Position numbers and translations under genes: made by a program. This document shows, piece after piece, positions 36,852 through 44,863 of a stretch of DNA of 64,000 nucleotides (positions within the stretch are counted from its first letter, which is position 1; each line of letters opens with the position of its first letter). The notes under the pieces are model-generated. The model was given only the letters and a program-made list of their open reading frames with translations, did no database searches and was not told the DNA's origin. This stretch comes from an uncultured Lachnospiraceae bacterium (GTDB lineage Bacteria > Bacillota > Clostridia > Lachnospirales > Lachnospiraceae): positions 16,895 through 80,894 of the forward strand of contig CAJTVD010000007.1 in assembly GCA_910579495.1 (NCBI GenBank), written 5' to 3'.

Positions 36852-38891
36852 ATGAGATCAGAATGGAAAGATTTTGTAGGCGGCAAGTGGGAAAATGAGG
36901 TTAATGTACGTGACTTCATTCAGAGAAACTATCACCTTTACGAGGGTGACGAGTCCTTCTTGGCAGAAGCTACACAAAACACAAAAGACTTATGGCAGAT
37001 GGTACTTGAATTGCAGAAACAGGAACGTGAAGCAGGCGGCGTTCTTGACATGGATACCAAGGTTGTATCCACAATTACGTCTCATGGCCCTGGGTATTTG
37101 GACAAATCCAAAGAGACCATCGTTGGTTTCCAGACAGATAAGCCTTTCAAACGTTCCCTGCAGCCTTACGGCGGTATCAGAATGGCTGAAAAGGCATGTG
37201 CAGACAATGGTTATGAAGTAGACCCTGAGATCAGTGAGTTCTTCTCAACACACAGAAAAACCCACAACGCAGGCTGCTTTGACGCTTATAATGCAGAAAT
37301 GAGGGCATGCCGTTCCGCCCATATCATCACAGGCCTTCCGGACGCTTACGGGCGCGGCCGTATCATCGGCGACTACAGGCGTGTGGCACTGTATGGTATC
37401 GACAGGCTGATTGAAGATAAGATGGCACAGAAAGACTCTACAGGGCGTGTTATGACAGACGATGTTATCCGCCTGCGGGAAGAGCTTTCCGAGCAGATGG
37501 TTGCTTTAAAGCAGATGAAGCAGATGGCTGCTTCCTACGGCTGTGATATTTCCAGGCCTGCTACTAACGTAAAAGAAGCAATCCAGGCTACTTACTTTGG
37601 ATATTTATGTTCAGTGAAGGAGCAGAACGGCGCGGCTATGTCCCTTGGACGTACCTCTACTTTCCTTGACTGCTACGCAGAAAGAGACCTTGCCAACGGT
37701 ACCTTTACCGAGCAGGAAATCCAGGAATTTGTTGACCACTTCATTATGAAGCTGCGTTGCGTGAAATTCGCACGTACCCCTGAATACAACCAGATTTTTG
37801 CAGGTGACCCGGTATGGGTAACAGAATCCCTGGGCGGTGTAGGCGTAGACGGGCGTCCTCTGGTAACAAAGATGAGCTTCCGTTATCTCCATACCCTTAC
37901 CAACTTAGGGCCCAGCCCGGAACCCAACTTAACAGTCCTTTGGTCCACAAGGCTTCCTGAAAACTGGAAGAAATACTGTGCGAAGATGTCCATCCAGACC
38001 TCCTCTATCCAGTACGAAAACGACGACCTTATGAGAGTGACCCACGGCGACGACTACGGTATCGCATGCTGCGTTTCTTCCATGGTTATCGGTAAGGAAA
38101 TGCAGTTCTTCGGCGCAAGGGCTAACCTTGCAAAATGCCTCCTTTACGCATTAAACGGCGGTGTTGACGAAGTTACCAAGAAACAGGTTGGCCCTAAATA
38201 CCGTCCTGTTACAGGGGATGTCCTTGATTATGATGATGTATACAGCAAATTCATTGATATGATGGAATGGCAGGCAGATGTTTATGTAAACACCCTGAAC
38301 ATCATCCATTATATGCATGACAAATACTGCTATGAAAGAGCTGAGATGGCTCTCCATGACAGGGATGTTAAGCGTTACTTTGCAACCGGTGTTGCCGGCC
38401 TTTCCATCGTTGCTGACTCCTTATCCGCTATCAAGCATGCAAAGGTAGAGGTTATCAGGGACGAAGACGGCATCATCGTAGACTTCAAGACAACAGGGGA
38501 CTTCCCTAAATATGGTAACGACGACGACCGTGTTGACACCATTGCCCAGGACGTTGTACACAAATTTATGACAGCAATCAGAAGACACCATACTTACAGG
38601 AACGGTGTTCCTACAACCTCCATCCTTACCATTACATCCAATGTTACCTATGGTAAGGCAACAGGCAACACACCTGACGGACGTAAGAAAGGACAGCCTT
38701 TCGCACCTGGCGCTAACCCTATGCACGGACGTGACACCCACGGTGCAGTAGCTTCCTTATCTTCTGTATCCAAGCTTCCTTTCAATGATGCACAGGATGG
38801 TATCTCCAATACCTTCACCATCATTCCCGGAGCCCTTGGAAAAGAAGACCAGGTATTTGCAGGCGACATTGAAGTTGACCTGAACAAATAA
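36852..38891 (+). CDS. pflB: Pyruvate formate-lyase core, lacking the glycyl-radical domain
   Basis: Converts pyruvate and CoA to acetyl-CoA and formate without oxygen. 679 residues from the ATG at 36852 (AGGAGG upstream), against about 750-760 in the family. The thiyl-radical cysteine pair is Cys406-Cys407 ([11 protein letters not shown]), and family blocks run through [20 protein letters not shown] and [15 protein letters not shown]. The chain stops there, where E. coli PflB continues into its glycyl-radical domain; that domain is a separate gene at 39154. The gap contains fresh ribosome sites, so this is a true gene split and not a frameshift. Confidence 0.93.
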
Positions 38892-38929
38892 GAATAAAAA
38901 AACATTCCACTTTCAGGAGGTACAAAGCA

Positions 38930-39133
38930 ATGGATGACAAAAAAATGATTGATGACCTTGTTCATATGCTGGATTCCGGTATGGCAATGGGTGTAGGGCA
39001 CGTAAATGTGGACTACGACGAAACCAAAGAGGACTCTAAAAATGTCCAGACCATGGGATGTACGGATTGCTCCAGGACTCCCCTGGCATGCAGCGTACCT
39101 ACCCTGGAAGATGGGCTGGATGATTTCCATTAA
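38930..39133 (+). CDS. Small Cys-containing paralog of the glycyl-radical domain's N-terminal part
   Basis: 67 residues with its own AGGAGG. Residues 6-28 ([20 protein letters not shown]) line up with the start of the true glycyl-radical subunit ([19 protein letters not shown]), but the chain has no RVSGY loop. Instead it carries Cys44-x2-Cys47 and Cys54 ([11 protein letters not shown]) and an acidic tail. It lies between the PFL core and the glycyl subunit, so it probably acts with them. A metal- or cluster-binding, repair or activase-docking role can be imagined, but none is shown. Confidence 0.75.
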   Translation: MDDKKMIDDLVHMLDSGMAMGVGHVNVDYDETKEDSKNVQTMGCTDCSRTPLACSVPTLEDGLDDFH

Positions 39134-39153
39134 TAGAAGGAGGTAAAATTACC

Positions 39154-39393
39154 ATGTCAAACACAGCACAGGTAGATAACTTAGTATCATTATTAGATGG
39201 CTATGCAACCAAAGGCGGACATCATCTCAATGTAAACGTGTTAAACAGAGATATGTTATTAGACGCACAGAAGCATCCTGAGAATTACCCTCAGCTTACA
39301 ATCCGTGTTTCCGGATATGCTGTTAACTTCATTAAATTAACACCCGAACAGCAGGCTGACGTTATTTCCCGTACATTCCATGAGTCTGTATAA
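39154..39393 (+). CDS. Free-standing glycyl-radical subunit of pyruvate formate-lyase
   Basis: 79 residues with AAGGAGG upstream. It equals the last 70 or so residues of canonical Pfl[36 protein letters not shown] with radical Gly54, and [14 protein letters not shown] at the C-terminus. E. coli GrcA (YfiD) is a similar stand-alone spare part, but there it backs up an intact PflB; here it is the only glycyl domain visible for this PFL, so it should be an obligate subunit. Confidence 0.92.
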   Translation: MSNTAQVDNLVSLLDGYATKGGHHLNVNVLNRDMLLDAQKHPENYPQLTIRVSGYAVNFIKLTPEQQADVISRTFHESV

Positions 39394-39467
39394 GCACCAG
39401 CGCATTCCATGGATCAACATCTAAATCGCTAATAAAGCATTGCAAGTTGCTTATTAGGCACAATATT

Positions 39468-39501
39468 AAAACCTCCGGCATTATTTACAGCCGGAGGTTT
39501 T
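39468..39501. terminator. Terminator of the pfl genes (bidirectional)
   Basis: AAAACCTCCGGC pairs with GCCGGAGGTTTT around a ten-base loop. It serves the plus-strand pfl genes and the minus-strand HTH gene. A weaker stem, CTAATAA/TTATTAG, precedes it. Confidence 0.8.
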
Positions 39502-39519
39502 AACGTGAAGCCTTACTTC

Positions 39520-39753
39520 TCACCCCTCTTGGTTCCCGTCCCCTTTACCGTCTCTCTGAAATTCCAGCAAATCTCCCGGCTGGCAGTCCAGCACGTCACA
39601 GATCGCATTTAATGTGGAAAACCGGATAGCGCTGACCTTGCCTGTCTTAATATTGGAAAGATTCACATTGGCAATCCCCACCCTTTCCGCCAGCTCATTT
39701 AAGGAAATTTTCCTGTCCGCCATCATACGGTCTAATCTTAATATAATCGCCAA
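39520..39753 (-). CDS. YozG-type XRE/Cro-like HTH regulator
   Basis: 77 residues starting with TTG at 39753 (GAGG nine bases upstream; the usual family N-terminus is MAIIxxLD, as here). The HTH has ISLNELAERVGIANVNLSNI and the family ending FSTLNAICDVLDCQPGDLLE. Such regulators are nearly always paired with a DUF2975 membrane protein, as here. Regulates probably its own operon; the AACG-ATATA-CGTT dyad in the promoter is a candidate site. Confidence 0.88.
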   Translation of the reverse strand: MAIILRLDRMMADRKISLNELAERVGIANVNLSNIKTGKVSAIRFSTLNAICDVLDCQPGDLLEFQRDGKGDGNQEG

Positions 39754-39769
39754 GACACCCACCCTCTTT

Positions 39770-40330
39770 CTACAGCGTTTCATCCGACTGCTTTTGCAGC
39801 TCGCATCCGTACTCAAAAATATTCACTACGCTCCACAGGGAGAACCCAACTGTAATTCCTATTAACAGGTTACTTTCCAGCGAAAATAAGGTAATCATTA
39901 TAAAAGCTACTTTCACGCTTTTTACTATCCCCGGCTGAAATGGGGAATAGCTTACCTGGATTTCCTGGAACACCTTGCCTATAAAATGCATGACCACCGC
40001 AAAGAGGCCCAGCATAATCCCAATGGTAAACAGATAAGTCCCTAAAACCTCGGAAAAGTACCCGTCCCTTGTTAAATGGGCTACCAAATGCATTTCAAAG
40101 CCTGCACTGTCCTCTAACCTGGGCATAATCTCCTCCCGGGTGAAGTCCCCCCTTGACACTGCCTTCTCCACCTCCCTGTTAATGGGATCCTGAAAGGCAA
40201 TCATCATAGCTCCCGTGGACAGCGCAAGGACTGCCGCCACAATCAATATCACCTTAACCGCCCTGGCTGCTTTCAGGGCAATCCTGCTGCTCTTTTGAAT
40301 TTTCTGCACCTTTAAATTTCCCTCACTCAT
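39770..40330 (-). CDS. DUF2975 membrane protein
   Basis: 186 residues from the ATG at 40330 (AGAGGG upstream). Four membrane helices (about 24-45, 95-118, 135-155 and 158-178) with a soluble loop after the first. DUF2975 proteins form an operon with YozG-type HTH proteins, 16 bp downstream here. Their function is not known; membrane sensing coupled to the small regulator is often suggested. Confidence 0.82.
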   Translation of the reverse strand: MSEGNLKVQKIQKSSRIALKAARAVKVILIVAAVLALSTGAMMIAFQDPINREVEKAVSRGDFTREEIMPRLEDSAGFEMHLVAHLTRDGYFSEVLGTYLFTIGIMLGLFAVVMHFIGKVFQEIQVSYSPFQPGIVKSVKVAFIMITLFSLESNLLIGITVGFSLWSVVNIFEYGCELQKQSDETL

Positions 40331-40476
40331 TTTTCCCTCTCTTCCCCGGAGCCTGACCATAGGCTATCTGCCCTGCCTCCAGAACAGCGGCTCCTTGGGG
40401 CTGTCTGGGGCTGCAAAGGCTTATTCTGTGCAATGACTCCAGCCCGGCATATACCTCTCTTTCCTGTTACACTTTC

Positions 40477-40505
40477 ATGATAATATAACGATATACGTTT
40501 GTCAA
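40477..40505 (-). promoter_or_regulatory. Promoter and operator-like dyad of the DUF2975-HTH operon
   Basis: Minus strand -35 TTGACA, 17-bp spacer, -10 TATCAT. The spacer holds the dyad AACG-ATATA-CGTT (40487-40499), a likely repressor site. The rest of the 406-bp divergent gap up to pflA has only the pflA promoter. Confidence 0.65.
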
Positions 40506-40660
40506 TAATAATTTAATGTTTATCATTAAATATTATATATTTATCATAAATTCTTCTACGAATTTGCCAATCAGGGCAATTATCCCGGGCATTACCGCCC
40601 TGCCATTAACGGATTCCCCTGGCACTCCCTGCTGCTTTCCCGGAATTTCTCCCCAACAGA

Positions 40661-40689
40661 TTGGAATTTTTCCCCCAATCTGCTATACT
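40661..40689 (+). promoter_or_regulatory. Predicted promoter of pflA
   Basis: -35 TTGGAA, 17-bp spacer, -10 TATACT, about 48 bp before the start codon. The activase thus has its own promoter, separate from the PFL core. Confidence 0.55.
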
Positions 40690-40736
40690 GTAGTAAACAC
40701 CCATATGATATGGAAAGTAAGAAGGGAGAATCTATT

Positions 40737-41495
40737 ATGCAAGGTAGAATTCATTCACTGGAGAGTTTCGGCACTGTAGACGGGCCCGGAACGCGGTTTG
40801 TGGTCTTTGTCCAGGGCTGCCCCATGCGCTGCGCTTACTGCCACAATCCTGATACCTGGGCAATGACCGGCGGTACCATGATGGAGCCAGAGGAAATATT
40901 TGAGCAATATAAAAGAAATAAAGATTTTTACAAAAACGGCGGGATCACTGTCACCGGGGGAGAACCCCTGATGCAGGTGGATTTCCTTATTAGCCTGTTC
41001 ACCATTGCAAAGGAAAACAATGTGCATACCTGTATTGATTCCTCCGGCATCGCTTTTAAACCCGACAATGGGCCTTTCATCGAAAAGCTGGATAAGCTGA
41101 TGGCGCTCACTGACCTGGTAATGCTGGATATCAAGCACATAGACCCTGAAAAGCACAAAGAGCTTACCGGCCAGCCTAATGATGGGATCCTGGCATTTGC
41201 CTCCTACCTGAACAAAAGGCATGTGGATATGTGGATACGCCACGTGATTGTTCCCGGCATCACAGACCAGGAAGATGATTTATTTAAGCTCGGTTATTTT
41301 ATCGGCCAGTTCAGCAACCTAAAGGCCCTGGACGTGCTTCCTTACCACACCATGGGCGAATCCAAATACGAAAAGCTGGCTATCCCCTACAAGCTTGCAG
41401 GCGTCCCTGCTATGGATAAGAATAAAGTGGTGGAGAAAAAGGCTGTGATCTTAAACGGGATCCGGCAGCGCCGGGAAGAACAGGCAAAACATTAA
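40737..41495 (+). CDS. pflA: Pyruvate formate-lyase activating enzyme
   Basis: Radical SAM enzyme that abstracts a hydrogen from the glycyl residue of PFL. 252 residues from the ATG at 40737. The cluster motif is CPMRCAYC (CxxxCxxC), with GGEPLMQ as the SAM site and IRHVIVPGITD and LDVLPYHTMGESKYEKL typical of PflA. Here its substrate must be the free glycyl subunit at 39154 docked on the core, an unusual geometry. Confidence 0.94.
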   Translation: MQGRIHSLESFGTVDGPGTRFVVFVQGCPMRCAYCHNPDTWAMTGGTMMEPEEIFEQYKRNKDFYKNGGITVTGGEPLMQVDFLISLFTIAKENNVHTCIDSSGIAFKPDNGPFIEKLDKLMALTDLVMLDIKHIDPEKHKELTGQPNDGILAFASYLNKRHVDMWIRHVIVPGITDQEDDLFKLGYFIGQFSNLKALDVLPYHTMGESKYEKLAIPYKLAGVPAMDKNKVVEKKAVILNGIRQRREEQAKH

Positions 41496-41523
41496 ATTTC
41501 ACAGTAATTTAAGGATATTTTAC

Positions 41524-41552
41524 TTGTATTCCCGGAGATTTTATATTAGAAT
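41524..41552 (+). promoter_or_regulatory. Predicted promoter of the ferredoxin gene
   Basis: -35 TTGTAT, 17-bp spacer, -10 TAGAAT, about 62 bp before the ATG. Confidence 0.5.
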
Positions 41553-41614
41553 GTACTAAGAGATTGATAATAAAATATCAAAATACTTAAACATATTTTA
41601 AGGAGGAATTTATC

Positions 41615-41785
41615 ATGGCATATGTAATCAGTGACGCTTGTATTTCTTGTGGCGCTTGTGCAGGGCAGTGTCCCGTAGGCGCTATCAGCGAGGGAGACGG
41701 AAAGTTTGAAATCAATCCCGATACCTGCATTAGCTGCGGCTCCTGTGCTGGCGGATGCCCTGTAGGCGCGATTTCAGAAGAATAA
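41615..41785 (+). CDS. 2[4Fe-4S] ferredoxin
   Basis: 56 residues with AAGGAGG upstream. Two clostridial-type motifs, CISCGACAGQCPVG and CISCGSCAGGCPVG, bind two cubane clusters. It is a soluble low-potential electron carrier that could serve flavodoxin- or ferredoxin-dependent PflA reduction or hydrogenase; the neighbouring pflA supports the first, as inference. It was too short to stand out by length alone but both motifs are unmistakable. Confidence 0.95.
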   Translation: MAYVISDACISCGACAGQCPVGAISEGDGKFEINPDTCISCGSCAGGCPVGAISEE

Positions 41786-41797
41786 ACGCACAACCTT

Positions 41798-41832
41798 AAA
41801 AAGCGTTCAGTCATAGGACTGAACGCTTTTTT
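41798..41832. terminator. Bidirectional terminator overlapping the MerR-type stop codon
   Basis: A 14-bp stem AAAAAGCGTTCAGTC/GACTGAACGCTTTTT with a very short loop. It ends the ferredoxin gene on the plus strand and, on the minus strand, includes the last codons and TGA of the MerR-type gene. Confidence 0.9.
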
Positions 41833-42848
41833 CCTAAGAAAAGCCTTGGGAAAAATCCTTTGCTTTTAGCCTTTTCCTTCCCGTTTTCTTCCTGTTCTTC
41901 CGCTTCCCCAGCCATCTCCTCCTGGTTTTCTTCTTCCTTTGGCCCATCCTCTTTTGCTGTTTCTTTCCCTGCCAGGTTTTCTTTTACCATTTCTTCATCT
42001 GCTGCTTCGTTTATTTCTTCATTTACCTGTTCAATAGTTTCTTCCATCTCCGGTTCTTCTATCCCAATCCCAGTTTCTTCTATTCTTGCTTCCTCTTCCT
42101 CCGTTTCCTTTTCCGCTTCCTTTCTCATCCTGTTTTCCTTCTTTTGCAACGCTTCCTTTTGGGCATTCTCCCGCCGGGCGGCAGCATCCTTGCGTACCCG
42201 CTTCCCTCTCTTCCCCCGCCTTGCATAGGACCGGATAAGCTCATCAATCTGCTGGTAATGTTCTTCCTGCCTGGCAGCCCGCTCTTCCTCCCTGGCCTCC
42301 TCCCTCTCCTCCCGGAGACGGAACTGGTAATCCAGCTCCTTTAAAAGGGTTTCCTTGATATCCTGGCAGATTTCCTCTGTATTGCACTGCACTGCTTCCG
42401 CGATCATATCCTTCAGGAGCTGCTGGAGGCGGTAGCTCTTCTGTTCCCTGGTTTCCTCCTGCAATGCCATTGTCTTTTCTTCCACTGGCAGAAATTCCCC
42501 CTTTTTTACCATCACCACATGGCGTTTCCCCATATCCAGCTCTGACTGGGACAGCCCGGCCATTTCCGCCCCCTGCTGTCCCTCCGGCTTGTCAAAGAGC
42601 AGCACCGGTGTCTGCAGGTCACCGTTTTTTAACATATGGCGTATTGCCTTAAGCTGCAGTCCCTGCTCCTTTAATTCCTTGATCCGTATAAATCTCCTGA
42701 TATCCTCTTCCGTATAATACCGGTGCCCCATTTCATTTCTTTTGGCCGGGACCTCCAGCTCTTCCTCCCAGTACCGAAGCACATGTGCCTCCACTTCCAC
42801 CTGCTTCGCTGCATCTGAAATCATGTAAATCTTTTCCGCCTGCTTCAT
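41811..42848 (-). CDS. MerR-type DNA-binding protein with long charged C-terminus
   Basis: 345 residues. The N-terminal MerR HTH (about 5-75) has MISDAAKQVEVEAHVLRYWE and HRYYTEEDIRRFIRIKELKEQG. The middle (150-215) is coiled coil and the last 110 residues are very acidic low-complexity (Glu-rich) ending in a basic KGFFPRLFLGKKRS. The layout recalls RacA-like chromosome-anchoring proteins more than ligand sensors, since there is no effector domain. It lies downstream of dnaB behind a terminator. Confidence 0.75.
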   Translation of the reverse strand: MKQAEKIYMISDAAKQVEVEAHVLRYWEEELEVPAKRNEMGHRYYTEEDIRRFIRIKELKEQGLQLKAIRHMLKNGDLQTPVLLFDKPEGQQGAEMAGLSQSELDMGKRHVVMVKKGEFLPVEEKTMALQEETREQKSYRLQQLLKDMIAEAVQCNTEEICQDIKETLLKELDYQFRLREEREEAREEERAARQEEHYQQIDELIRSYARRGKRGKRVRKDAAARRENAQKEALQKKENRMRKEAEKETEEEEARIEETGIGIEEPEMEETIEQVNEEINEAADEEMVKENLAGKETAKEDGPKEEENQEEMAGEAEEQEENGKEKAKSKGFFPRLFLGKKRSVL

Positions 42849-42891
42849 AATCCGTCTCCTTTCTTGTCTCTCCGAATATCACTTTTATTGT

Positions 42892-42921
42892 AAAAAAAGG
42901 ACATGCCTGCCTGGCTTGTCC
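42892..42921 (-). terminator. Terminator after dnaB
   Basis: Minus strand GGACA-x-GCC pairs with GGC-x-TGTCC, then TTTTTTT. It ends the gdpP-rplI-dnaB transcript 60 bp after the dnaB stop. Confidence 0.8.
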
Positions 42922-42980
42922 TCCTTTGTAGTGTAAGTTGATATGTAGTTTCAAAGTAAGGCACCTTCTGCCCTGTCCCC

Positions 42981-44321
42981 TTATTTCTGTAAGTTTGCAA
43001 ATTTTGTATAATCTGGCAGCCATACCAGCTCTATTGTGCCAATAGGGCCGTTTCTCTGCTTGGCGATAATGATTTCCGCAATTCCTTTTCTCTCTGTATC
43101 TTTATTATAGTAATCATCCCTGTAGATAAACATCACCACGTCCGCATCCTGCTCAATGGCTCCCGACTCGCGCAGGTCCGAAAGCATGGGCCTGTGATCC
43201 GGGCGCTGCTCCACTGCACGGCTTAACTGGGAAAGGGAAACCACCGGGACGTTCAGTTCCCTGGCAAGGGCTTTCAGCGAACGGGAAATATCCGATATTT
43301 CCTGCTGGCGCGAGTCTGAGCCCCGGCCGCTTCCGGACATTAACTGCAGGTAATCAATAATAATAATCTTCAGGTCATGTTCTAGTTTATACTTCCTGCA
43401 CTTAGAGCGCAGCTCCGAAATACTGATCCCCGGGGTGTCGTCAATAATCAGGTTTGACTTCCCGATAACGCCCGCGCTCTCAATCAGCTTTTCCCACTCC
43501 GCATCGGAAAGGTTTCCTGTGCGCAGGTGCTGGGAATCCACCCTGGATTCCAGGGAAAACAGACGGTTTACAAGCTGCTCCTTGCTCATCTCCAGGCTGA
43601 AAATAGCAACTGTCTGGTTCAGCTTAAAGGCCATATGCTGGGCAATATTAAGGACAAAGGCAGTCTTTCCCATAGAAGGCCTTGCAGCCACCAGGATCAG
43701 GTCAGAGGGCTGCAGCCCTGCCGTCCGGTAATCCAGGTCAATGAAGCCTGTGGCAATCCCCGTTACAGTACCGCTGTTCCTGGAGGCTTTTTCGATCTTG
43801 TCCATAGCGTTCATCACCACCTGCCTGATTGGGACGAACTCCCCGGTATTCCTTTTCTGGACCAGCTCAAAAACCCTTTTCTCCGTGTCCTCCAGGATTA
43901 CCTCCAGGCTCTCCTTGCCGGCATAGCAGGTATTGGCAATCTCCTCGTTCAGCCGTATCAGCTTCCTCAAGGTAGACTTTTCCGCCACTATATTGGCGTA
44001 ATACTTGATATTCGCCGAGGTGGGGACAGCAGTGACCAGGTCCCGGATAAATTCCAGGCTGCTGACCTCCGGCGGCACATCCTTCTCTTTCAGCTTGTCC
44101 TGCAGCGTCACCAGATCCACCGGCTTGCCCGCATCGCTAAGCTCTACCATGGTGTCAAAAACCACCCCATACTGCTTACTGTAAAAGTCATCGCCGCATA
44201 TAAGCTCGGAGGCTACCGTAATGGCCTCCCGGTCCATGACCATGGAACCGATTACAGACTGCTCTGCCTCAATACTGTGGGGCAAAATCCGCTTTATGAG
44301 CGCTTCATCCGTTGCTTGCAT
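42981..44321 (-). CDS. dnaB: Replicative DNA helicase
   Basis: 446 residues, full length. An N-terminal primase-interacting domain (about 10-155) begins LPHSIEAEQSVIGSM; the RecA-like ATPase has Walker A ARPSMGKT at 213-220, IIIDYLQLMSG as Walker B and LSQLSRAVEQRPDHRP. It unwinds DNA at the fork. It is seven bp from rplI and in the common gdpP-rplI-dnaB order. Confidence 0.97.
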   Translation of the reverse strand: MQATDEALIKRILPHSIEAEQSVIGSMVMDREAITVASELICGDDFYSKQYGVVFDTMVELSDAGKPVDLVTLQDKLKEKDVPPEVSSLEFIRDLVTAVPTSANIKYYANIVAEKSTLRKLIRLNEEIANTCYAGKESLEVILEDTEKRVFELVQKRNTGEFVPIRQVVMNAMDKIEKASRNSGTVTGIATGFIDLDYRTAGLQPSDLILVAARPSMGKTAFVLNIAQHMAFKLNQTVAIFSLEMSKEQLVNRLFSLESRVDSQHLRTGNLSDAEWEKLIESAGVIGKSNLIIDDTPGISISELRSKCRKYKLEHDLKIIIIDYLQLMSGSGRGSDSRQQEISDISRSLKALARELNVPVVSLSQLSRAVEQRPDHRPMLSDLRESGAIEQDADVVMFIYRDDYYNKDTERKGIAEIIIAKQRNGPIGTIELVWLPDYTKFANLQK

Positions 44322-44328
44322 TTACCTT

Positions 44329-44778
44329 TTAACCTTTCTCCGTCACCTTTACTTTCAGCTTTCCGGTTACCTTGGGATGGAGCTTTACCCCAATCTCAAA
44401 CACCCCAAAGCTTCTGATGGGTTCCGGGAGGATCAGTTTCTTCTTATCTATTTCCTTGCCGCATTGGTCCTTGTAGCCCTGGGCAATCTCCTTGCTGGAC
44501 ACAGAGCCGAAGGTTTTCCCCCCTTCCCCTGCCTTAATGGACAGGACCACTTCATCCTGCTCCATCTCCCTGGCAAATGCCTGGGCCGCCTCAAGCAGCT
44601 CCTTGGCCTTCTTCTCGTCATTGGCTTTCCGGAGCTTTAAGTCATTCATGTTCTTTCCACTGGCTTCAATGCCGAGTTTTTTGGGCAGCACAAAGTTCCT
44701 TGCATACCCGTCGCTTACTTCCACCACATCACCCTTTTTCCCAAGGGCCTTAACATCTTCCAATAATATTACTTTCAT
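44329..44778 (-). CDS. rplI: 50S ribosomal protein L9
   Basis: 149 residues from the ATG at 44778, with GGAGG upstream; a longer frame to 44838 has no family support. The N-terminal domain MKVILLEDVKALGKKGDVVE binds 23S rRNA, and a long connecting helix leads to the C-terminal domain (SVSSKEIAQ). Lies between gdpP and dnaB. Confidence 0.96.
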   Translation of the reverse strand: MKVILLEDVKALGKKGDVVEVSDGYARNFVLPKKLGIEASGKNMNDLKLRKANDEKKAKELLEAAQAFAREMEQDEVVLSIKAGEGGKTFGSVSSKEIAQGYKDQCGKEIDKKKLILPEPIRSFGVFEIGVKLHPKVTGKLKVKVTEKG

Positions 44779-44863
44779 TTGCTTATCCTCCGTTCTTACT
44801 ATGGCTGCTTCCAATGTTTTCCCAAACCGGCGGCGCATCCGCCCCTCCTTTTGCTTTGGGGAA

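Noticed and set aside
38891..39154. Frameshift or assembly error splitting pflB
   Set aside because: Two additional strong ribosome sites and a full extra gene lie in the gap, and both ends are clean, so the split is genuine.
39429..39457. Weak stem-loop CTAATAA/TTATTAG as a small RNA
   Set aside because: No promoter or conserved feature; it is probably part of the 3' end of the pfl transcript.
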